Of a stretch of DNA of 64,000 nucleotides, positions 56,204 through 64,000 are shown piece after piece. Position 1 is the stretch's first letter. Each line of letters begins with the position of its first letter. Origin of the DNA: Tetracentron sinense (taxonomy: Eukaryota > Streptophyta > Magnoliopsida > Trochodendrales > Trochodendraceae); contig CM026571.1 in assembly GCA_015143295.1 (NCBI GenBank), forward strand, positions 5,351,501-5,415,500. The letters are read 5' to 3'. The notes beneath the pieces are model-generated. The model was not told where the DNA came from. It ran no database searches and saw only the letters and a list, made by a program, of their open reading frames with translations. Made by a program: the position numbers and the translations under genes.

Positions 56204-56575
56204 TAGGATCAAATTGGTTGAAGGATTTAACAATTGGAAATAGCTGGGCAAGAAATCCTACTACATAGTTCCGTTTTCTATGCCGTAACTAAGCTTCATG
56301 GATTCACATAGACCCCAAGTAAAGTGAAATTTCAGTAGACTTCTTAGGGTTGTATAAGGGGCCATCAACCCTCCTTAAGATGGGCTTTTTTGGAGTGGTT
56401 GCTTGGACTTACCCTAATGGCACCTTAGCTGTTACCTTAGGTCACGTTGTGTGTTAGTTTAGAGTTTGTTTTAGTTACATGATATCATTTCTACCAAAAA
56501 GAAAAAACGTGAAATTTGAGAGAGATGCAACCGATATCGGTGGTTCCACACGTGCAGTAGGTAATGTGTGGAATA
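56204..56575. other. Intergenic; third retroposon tail
   Basis: TTAGTTACATGATATCATTT followed by CTACCAAAAAGAAAAAA at about 56470-56512 is the same 3' end as at 15035 and 54510. No gene. Confidence 0.5.
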
Positions 56576-56584
56576 TTAACTAGA

Positions 56585-57374
56585 GAGCAATAGTCATCTT
56601 CTCGTGCCGAGGAGGGGATTATTCCTCCTTGCTCTCACAAACTAGGGGTGTCAACGAGCCGAGCCAGCTTGTGAGCCAGCTCAACTCGAAATAAACCAAG
56701 CTTGAGCTTTTACTTTGGACTCGTTAAGCCGAGCCGAGCCGAGCCGAGCCGAGCCGAGTTGAGCCTTAAAAGTGAGCTCGAAAAATAAATGAGCTGAGCT
56801 TGAAAATAAGTAGCTCAGCTCATCTCATCTCGGCTCGACTCGACTCGATTAATTTTATAATGATATCCTTTAAAAGTTAAATTTATATTATATATTTAGT
56901 ATATCTTTTTTTTGGTAAAATATATTTATTATACATTAACATAGTTATTTCCATTTAAGTTTTAACTCAAGCTTTCATGTGAGTCACATGACATCCCCCG
57001 AAAATAATGCCTTTTTAATTTTTATTTATTTATTGAATTTAGTGTTTATCAATGTATTTAAAAAAAAATATATCGAGTCGAGTCGAGCCGAGCCGAGCCT
57101 GAGCATCTGTAAAATCCAACGAGCTGAGCCCGAGCAGTACCCAGCTCGGCTCGTTTACACCCTATCACAAACCCTTTGAACTATGGTTAAAAAATTAACT
57201 GCTTTCAATGGTTAATTTTTTTTAAAATATTTCTTTTCCTAAAAACCAAGGATAGATGTGTGAACCTTAGGGGTGATTGAATCATAACCACAGTTAATGG
57301 AAGTACAAAGGGGACACGTGGCCCCGAAATAGGGGCCGAGACACCTCCTCGGCCCGAGGAGGTGAATATTTTCC
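56585..57374. mobile_element. Mutator-type MITE split by a hAT MITE
   Basis: The ends GAGCAATAGTCATCTTCTCG and GGAAAATATTCACCTCCTCG (complement of right) are followed by a shared GCCGAGGAGG block. The flanking 9-mers TTAACTAGA (56576-56584) and TTAACTAAA (57375-57383) match at 8 of 9. The right arm carries GGGGACACGTGGCC with a G-box (57315-57320). The element is interrupted by a 522-bp hAT MITE; removing it rejoins CTCTCACAAACCCTTT. Confidence 0.85.
56643..57164. mobile_element. hAT-like MITE with GAGCC repeats and perfect 8-bp TSD
   Basis: The ends TAGGGGTGTCAACGAGCCGA and TAGGGTGTAAACGAGCCGAG (complement of right) carry exact 8-bp flanks TCACAAAC (56635-56642 and 57165-57172). A (GAGCC)n run at about 56731-56765 and many GAGCTGAGC/GAGCCGAGC words are subterminal repeats. 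It is nested inside the Mutator-type MITE 56585-57374. Confidence 0.92.
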
Positions 57375-57383
57375 TTAACTAAA

Positions 57384-58368
57384 ATAGTCTAATCTCCTTG
57401 CACTTAATGACCATTTTAATCAAATTATCTGCGATTAATCTAGCCTTTTTTTTTCTTGGGATGCTATGACATGTAACTAAAATTTTTGAACTCTGATTTT
57501 TAAAATAAAAAATGATTTTAGCTAGTTCTCTGCCCACCATAAAGGTAGTGAGATGGGTGTGGCCGTTTTTGTTTTTTTTGTTTTTGGTATGCTCTAATCA
57601 TTTATCTAACTATGTTTAGGGGGTTAGCACTCATGGTGAGCGTCAACAGTCACACCAAAGACCCGAACACGAGTCTCCACTCCCCAAAGGGAGATACACT
57701 ACCCCTGGGACAAACCCATGGTGTGTGCGGCCCTTTTTGGTTGACATATTCAAGTTTACACATTGGGGGGGACTCTCCTATCACTCTCCAACTTTCCCCT
57801 TTTCCATACTTGTACCACAAAATTGTTGTCCTTGTAATTTTTTTTTTGCTGACCGATATGCAGCTAGGCCGCCACCCGGTTAGAAGTTAGTATATGTTCT
57901 GAGTTAGTGGCCGGGTGGAGGGTATACAACACTCCCACCCTCTCGGAAATGGATCCCGAACGAAGTGTGTGGTGACTAGCACCACAACCAATGGGGCGGG
58001 GCAAGCTTAGCTAGAAGTTGTCCTTGGAATGAAAACTAGGAAATTACATGACACCTAGCCAAACTGGTCAATATCCCACATAAGGTGTTACGATTTTGCT
58101 TTCTGCACTCTCATTTATTACACTATCCCCTTTTCACCTAGAATGACGAAATTTTTATGGTGAGCCCACAAAAACTGATATATATATAAATATATAAAAG
58201 GGACTAATTTTTTGCCAATTTTTGTGGGCACCACCACAAAATTGTTGCTACATGGAAAATGAGAGGGTGCAATAGATGAAAGTGGGGCTGGTAAAATCCT
58301 CATATCATTTTGCTTGTGCCTTGAAATTTTCGAGTATTCATCATTCTAAAACTACCGTGTCTGGGAAG
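57384..58368. other. Intergenic, nothing recognised
   Basis: Contains a T-run-headed stretch near 57838 (GGCCGCCACCCGG), possibly a retroposon end, and GTGGGC inverted words around 58160 and 58225. The 92-residue frame at 57612 has no domain and is not called. Confidence 0.35.
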
Positions 58369-58376
58369 GGCTTGAC

Positions 58377-58682
58377 TTGGAATGGCAATGGGGCGGGGCA
58401 GGGTTGGGCGGGGGCGGTTTTCTACCACCCCGCCCCGCCCCGATTATTCACCCCCGACAGGGGCATACATATGGTGAAACCGCCCCCGCCCTGCCCCTCC
58501 TGCCTTTTTATATATATATATAAATTGTAGGCAGGGCGGGATGGGGCGGGGCACCGCAGCGGGGTATGCTAAAACCGCCCCCACCCCCGAGTCGGGGCTT
58601 ATTTTTTTTTACCATCCCCGCCCCGCCCCCGATTTTTTTGAAACAATAACCCCCTACGGGGCGGGTCAAATTGCCATCCCTA
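58377..58682. mobile_element. GC-rich hAT-like MITE with perfect 8-bp TSD
   Basis: The ends TTGGAATGGCAAT and TAGGGATGGCAAT (complement of right) have exact flanks GGCTTGAC at 58369-58376 and 58683-58690. The interior is packed with GGGGCGGGGC and CCGCCCCGCC words in both orientations, so strong hairpins and G-quadruplex potential are expected. The 118-residue minus frame is compositional. Confidence 0.92.
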
Positions 58683-58690
58683 GGCTTGAC

Positions 58691-60902
58691 CAATGAGCCA
58701 TGTGACGCACTGAATTGTACGCAAACGGGTCCTAAGTCATGGGAGCGTGCCCCTAGCATTGGTCTAAATACTATATGTTCTTCCTCTAAGCAGAAAGAGT
58801 GGTTGGGAAGCAGAATTTTCACATTCATTAAATAGTGGGAAAATAGAGTTACTTGTTTGGTCATTATGAGAATTTGTTAAGGCCATGACATAATCAACCC
58901 TTGAATATATAGTGTTGTTAGGTGGTTACCATCTATATAATAATAAATAAAATTTAAAAAAAAAAAAAAAAACAGTTTTTAAGACATCTATTATGCCAAA
59001 TTTTAGCTTTTGTTTTGTTTGAGAGGTAATCTAAATACACATCAAACCTAAGGTAACCGCTAGGGTGAGACATCCAATCCTCAACATTTCATTGTTCACG
59101 GTCGTCGGAATTTTTTTCCACATCGACTGGGGGATTAAGATGGATGAAAATCTTGGAAATTTTGGGTTGATGAGAATGTCTTCTACTATGAAAGAATTGG
59201 AACTATCCTAATCTGTGTGGAAAATCAGGCAGTTGATTCTACTTTTCTTTAAATTGAAGCTGCCATTAAGTCTTCTAATTTGACATTTCTATGTTTTACA
59301 CCCAACTTTAATGATATTTTCCACTACTCCATGAGATATCAGGACTTCGATACAGATTGCCATCCATGGACCCTCAAGCATAACCCAAGTGAAATTGGCT
59401 AAAACCCTCGTCTTTAATAAATAAATAAATAAATAATCTAGATGGACTTTGCTGTTATAATAGCAGGAATGAACCCAACTAGTTTATAAATAGGTTAAGA
59501 AAAATAAACCTTGTCTAATTATATTTTAAATAATAAGAATATTTAAATTTAAGGTAATATATTTTATATTACATCAACTATACCTTAGTTGGGACATCTT
59601 AAGTATTAGAGAATGTTTTATTGTAATAAAGTAAATGAAATACATTATATCATTATTGGTGTATCTCATCACAAATATATTAGTATCAATTTTGATGTGA
59701 TTATGATGTGATTATGCTTCTATCTTGAGAGTTGAGACTCATGTGATCTCTACATAATCTTTAATTTGGAATCATTGTAATCATCTAAAATTATCAATAA
59801 ATCTCTTTTGTATCATCATATTAAAGCAAGTCGATTTAACATTATTTTGAGTTGTTTTTTTTCTTTTCAATTTTATTTTTTTGGCAGGAGGCAGTGCCAC
59901 CCGTCCGGCTTACAAACATAGCTTTACTTCACGCTAGAAAGTAGATTGCATTGCTAAAATCCCGAAATTCGGTGTCTCAAAAGATTTTTCTTTTAATTGC
60001 AAGAACACATTTTATGTAAGTCCTTATGGCTCTACCATAAAACACTTATCTTCTTTATTATTATAATGCGAGAGGCAGGTACGCCTGATTTTTTTGAAAT
60101 TTCCAAACTACCCTCATATAAAACAAAATTTTGATTTAATGTTATATTTTAATTCCCAAACTATCTCTTGCTCATCTATCTATTTAAATAATAGAATCAC
60201 AACCCATCGTCATTGAACTTAGGGAGAGTTCAATCGCACCCGCGAGTTAACACGTGTCCCTTTTAACTCTTATTGATTGTGGTTAACTTCTTCCCCACAC
60301 TCTCATGTGCATCGCACGTGTCACTCGCTAGATTTGTATAACAGGAGAAAGTTCTACAAAGGAGAGAGTAATTAGCAAAATCCATAATTATTATTCCAAT
60401 GGGGGTAAAATAGCATGTTTAGATAGAACAGGCTTCCATTCGTGGCGTGATTTAGAAACGTGGCAGCTGAGGTGGCAGGACCGAAAGGCCGATTTTCACT
60501 ACCACACATTTGGTATGTCTCAGTCTACGGGACTTCTATGTGGCAAAAAGAAAGTATTTTTCTTCTTCTTTCTATAGAACTTTGTTTTTTAAATTAATTT
60601 TTAAAGGTAAGCTGGGTTAAGCAGACTCCTATCAGAATAATTAGATTAAAAAAATAATTACAATTGATAATACAAACATTCAGATCTATCTTCATGCAGG
60701 ATAGTCAAGAGCGCTGGCGGGAAGTCCCACAGTAAAACCTAAAATGAAGAATTAGAGTAATAGAATTTGGCAAGCCAGTCGGCTGCTCAATTAACTTCCC
60801 TCCAAATATGAAAAAAGTCCGAGAAACATAAAGATACATAAGAAATAACACCTTTTTAACTCTATGGCACAATTTTCAAGGAGGCTCAGAAATATTCAAA
60901 AA
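58691..60902. other. Gene-free AT-rich region
   Basis: No gene. Recognised: a poly-A tract near 58960, an (AAAT)n run near 59420, a T-headed GGCAGGAGGCAGTGCC stretch at 59877, and one arm of the G-box foldback MITE at about 60210-60300 (CACGTG 60251-60256). Confidence 0.4.
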
Positions 60903-61465
60903 CTAGAAAGCACGGATACTTCAAATAGGTCTTCGTACCTGTATTAGATACGTATCGGATATGGATATGCCTTTGATATAGTGGGATACGTACTGGATAC
61001 GGCTTAGACATATCTTATTAATTAAAAATAATTTTTTTTTAAATTTCGGATACGGCTCCGATACGGCGTAGATAGGCAGGGATACGGCCATGAATACATT
61101 TTTTTTTTGGAGACCCGGGGTGTGACGCTATCTCTTTTGTTTTTGCATGGATATGGTCTTCTTTATATTTAGCTTAGTGAATAATATGATGACTTTCTTT
61201 TTTGCTTAGTGGATGATGAGATGATCCTATTTCTTTTGCTTTTGCATGGATAAAGTATTTTTTATACATAAACAGAACTGAACCAATGATTATTTTGTAA
61301 TTATAATACAAAATATTGTATTATTATTATTTTTAAAAAAATTACAGATGTATCCTAGTAGTACCTGTATCTGCTTTTTTAGGTTCTATCGTATCGTGTG
61401 GTACCTGTATCCCGTATCCATATTGTATCATACTTGTATCCCGTATCCGTATCCCTGCTTCCTAG
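60903..61465. mobile_element. hAT-like MITE with GGATACGG repeats
   Basis: The ends CTAGAAAGCACGGATAC and CTAGGAAGCAGGGATAC (complement of right) form the TIR. The flanking 8-mers TTCAAAAA (60895-60902) and TTCAAAAG (61466-61473) match at 7 of 8. Subterminal GGATACGG/CCGTATCC words abound. There is an internal partial duplication (GCTTAGTG(A/G)AT…TTTTGCATGGATA, about 61140-61255). Confidence 0.85.
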
Positions 61466-61494
61466 TTCAAAAGGATGTCATTAATAAATTTAAA

Positions 61495-61608
61495 ATTGAG
61501 TAGTGATAGGCGGACCCATGAATTCCATTTCCAAACCTAAGGCATTCACAAAAATTGAGTAGTGAAAGGTGGATCCATGAATTCCATTTCCAAACCTAAG
61601 GCATCCAT
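61495..61608. repeat. 59-bp tandem duplication
   Basis: ATTGAGTAGTGATAGGCGG at 61495 recurs as ATTGAGTAGTGAAAGGTGG at 61554, each followed by CCATGAATTCCATTTCCAAA and CCTAAGGCAT. The second copy runs directly into the LTR start at 61609. Confidence 0.85.
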
Positions 61609-62879
61609 TGTGAGCATGAGAATTTTCACTCACTTTCACATGTATGCGTTTGACTGAGAGTCGCCACATATTCATTCTAAGGGATAGGTCCCAGATTTGT
61701 TTTGGATAAGACAAATGTTCTATCAGAGTTAGGGTAAGCGGTTTGATTAAGTCCCGGGGAAGATGTTAGACACCCCAGGATCTCTATTTTACAATGGTTA
61801 CCTACTCTCAAAATTTAAGCCAATTTTAATCTCAAAATTTAATTAAAATGTCTAAGTTGTTTAATCAAGTACTAATCCAAGAAAAATGGAAAGCTAAATG
61901 GTTAGGGTCGAACCCGGGTTGGGTTGCCTACGTACTCACATTGGGGTGAGATCAGACCGAGTGTAGTTCTGGCATATGAACTCGTGCCAAGGCTAAGGGT
62001 ATGTGTGTGCATAGGATGGTTAAGGGTCTAGCCCGAAGGCTAGGGTTTAGTTGACCGGGTTGGTCAAGTGCAAGGTCAAGTCTAACCACAATTAGAGGAG
62101 AGTTAACCATGGTTAGCATGTTTTTGGTCTTTTTGTATTTTTTTTTTTTTTTTGGATTTTGAGATTTTATAATGTTTTTGGTATTTTGAGATTTTATCAT
62201 GTTTTTTTTTATTTTCATATAGGTAGGATTTTGACAAACTTAACTAAAGTCAAATTTAGTCCAAGAGAAAAATTAAGGAAAAATTAGACTAAAAGATTAT
62301 ATTTAAGACATAAAGAGGGGTGTGCAGTATGAATAATAAATTATCTATTGCCAATACCTATTTTGTTGGATTGATGTTGATAATAGATCAAATATCATTG
62401 TCTTTGATATGAAACATTTTGGATAATATCCTCTTTAAGTCCTTAAATTATCATTTACCCATTCAAAATAGAACATAAAGGAAAAAAAATAAAAATAAAA
62501 AAAGTGACAAGTGAAGAAAATGAAAACTCATCATCTCCTCTCTAATGTAGTCTATTTACACCATTACGAATGATCTAATGAGATTCTAAATATGAAAATT
62601 TGAGTGATGATGAGTTTCCCAAAAAATTCTAGAAGAAGGATTAGAATCTAAATGAAGAAACAAAATAAAAAGAGAGGTACAACTTTAACTTCCACTCTCT
62701 ATGGGCCTACTCATATCCACACTAGTGGGTACATATAAAATAAAGAAAAATTTACATGAAAGGAAAAAGAAAAGATCTCACATTTCTTTTGAGATGGGGT
62801 CCCTTTACACTATTAGATTGGTGTAGGGAGACCCAACTAAACTTGAGAAAAGAAAGGTCTTTCTAATTGGTTTTAGAAA
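61609..62879 (+). mobile_element. Truncated LTR of the large family (copy 5)
   Basis: Begins TGTGAGCATGAGAATTTT with the conserved module at 61660-61980 (GTCGCCACA, GGGGAAGATGTTAGACACCC, GGGTCGAACCC, GGGTTGCCTACGTACTC). From about 62000 it parallels 35140-36050 closely, including CTCATCATCTCCTCTCTAAT and ATGGGCCTAC blocks. It is cut at 62880 by another LTR; the remainder probably lies outside the window. Confidence 0.82.
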
Positions 62880-64000
62880 TGTTGCGACCCAAAATATCCT
62901 CTACGAGTTAGGGATACTTTACCCGTGACCGCCGTATCATACCTCCAATATGATACATAAGGCACACATAGGAACCTGTCAGAGTACATAGACATACATA
63001 GCGGAAGCAATTTACAATACATAGCGGAAGCAACATATAACTTATCATAGCGGAAGCTAAATACTGAACTAAGTACTCCAATTACTCGATCCAAGTTTGA
63101 ACCGACAAAAATACAACTGTATAAGTATCCAACATTTGGAGTGGACAAGTTTCACTCTCACTTAACTAAATATCAAGTCTTCTAACTAACAGAGTCAACA
63201 GAAATCGAAGTAATGACGTCTATCTAGTGAGCCGTCATCCTGATAGTGATCCATAGAAGGCTCCGGGTCGAAGTACTTTTCCTCTACCCAAGGCTCCATA
63301 TCACATAGATCAAATAAAACCTGAGTACTTGCCGATAACAAATATCGGCTGAGCATGGAATACTCAGCGTATACAAACTACTAACAATAAAGCAATATTA
63401 GCATTAGAACATACGAATCATGGAGAATGAAATCCTTAAAATGTATCAAAGCGTGGAAACCATGAATAGTACATATGATGAAATCCGAAACCAAAACCGT
63501 GTGAGTCAAGCGATAATCATAACCTTTTGAGTTCTTAGAGTTCATAAAGTTCATGGAGTTCCTTAGAGTCGTTTATGATCCGTAGAAACATAAAGCAATA
63601 CCATAGAGCATATCCATAGAGCAAAACATAGAGATTTTAGAGCATTTGTATTCATGATCCTTAGAGCTTGTGAAACGATCTTAGAGCTTATCATAGAGTT
63701 CTTATGAGTTTAGTATAATCCTTTTGAGCTTGTGAACCGATCTTAGACAAATCATAGAGTTACTTAGAATCATTTATATAAGTCACTTAATCATAACTCT
63801 TTTCCTACTTTGAGAAATTCATGAAAAAACTTCGGTTCATGCGAGACATACGAACATATGAGCATATGAGATAACTAGCATGTTTAAACACCCAAAAACC
63901 CTTAGAGACATTAAATCAAACACTTAGAGTGCATCATAGTGATAACTTACATCAAAGTATAAAATAACATTCCTTCACACCATAACAATCAAAAGATATG
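62880..64000 (+). mobile_element. Left part of a Ty3/Gypsy-type LTR, running off the window
   Basis: Starts TGTTGCGACCCAAAATA, like the TGTCACGACCC starts of many plant Del/Tekay LTRs, and has repeated AGCGGAAGC words and a TGAGTACTTGCCGATAAC block. Between 63500 and 63780 TTAGAGTT/CATAGAG(C/T) words recur. It lies inside the truncated LTR of the other family, so it is the younger insertion. The 91-residue minus frame is not accepted. The right end and TSD are not in view. Confidence 0.6.

Overview
The window is nuclear DNA of a flowering plant, most likely a woody or early-branching eudicot; I cannot name the species. The evidence is plant-only gene families (an ATL RING-H2 ligase, a MAKR-type kinase regulator, an LEA_2/NHL protein and a plant bL25-like exon), GT-AG introns, and about 90% AT-rich intergenic DNA built from layered plant transposons. 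It holds three intact protein genes, one terminal exon of a fourth, and at least two protein-coding pseudogene fragments.

Layout. 0-5.2 kb: a decayed Copia gag on the minus strand, a 265-bp tandem duplication, and the last exon of a bL25-type ribosomal protein gene (4953-5173, +). 5.2-13.4 kb: hAT-like and Mutator-like non-autonomous elements and small tandem duplications. 13.5-14.6 kb: the ATL67-like gene (-) and an ACGT-rich upstream region. 14.6-24.4 kb: foldback MITEs, a hAT element with perfect target-site duplication (TSD), a nest of LTR debris with a solo LTR (19313-21851), and a tRNA-derived SINE. 24.4-30.6 kb: gene-free, with a 550-bp tandem duplication carrying MITEs. 30.9-32.7 kb: the MAKR2/5-like gene (+, two exons). 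33.7-41.7 kb: nested large LTRs, including a reverse-strand solo LTR (38209-41078), rich in short palindromes. 41.7-46.9 kb: a second SINE and a duplicated snRNA-type promoter motif. 46970-49823: a third solo LTR. 49.8-51.9 kb: Mutator-type MITEs. 52.4-53.2 kb: the LEA_2 gene (-). 54008-56195: a hAT-like element that contains a broken acyl-activating-enzyme fragment. 56.5-61.5 kb: four more TIR elements, some nested. 61.6-64 kb: a truncated LTR of the same large family, interrupted by a Ty3/Gypsy-type LTR that runs off the window.

The genes do not form a pathway; plant genes are transcribed separately. ATL67-like (ubiquitin ligase), MAKR-like (receptor-kinase regulation at the plasma membrane) and LEA_2 (membrane-anchored) are all membrane-associated signalling or stress-type proteins. 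From memory, the Arabidopsis homologues of the MAKR and LEA_2 genes (At1g64080 and At1g64065) are also close neighbours, so this pair may be an ancient microsyntenic block now spread over 20 kb by transposon insertion.

The most noteworthy material is non-coding: a family of 2.3-2.9-kb LTRs with no coding internal region in view, carrying a recurring palindrome built on CGGTAAT-N3-ATTACCG; a Pack-hAT-like gene capture; and a MITE family that repeatedly carries a G-box at the same place. All TIR, TSD and repeat calls were made by eye, with no alignment software or database search.
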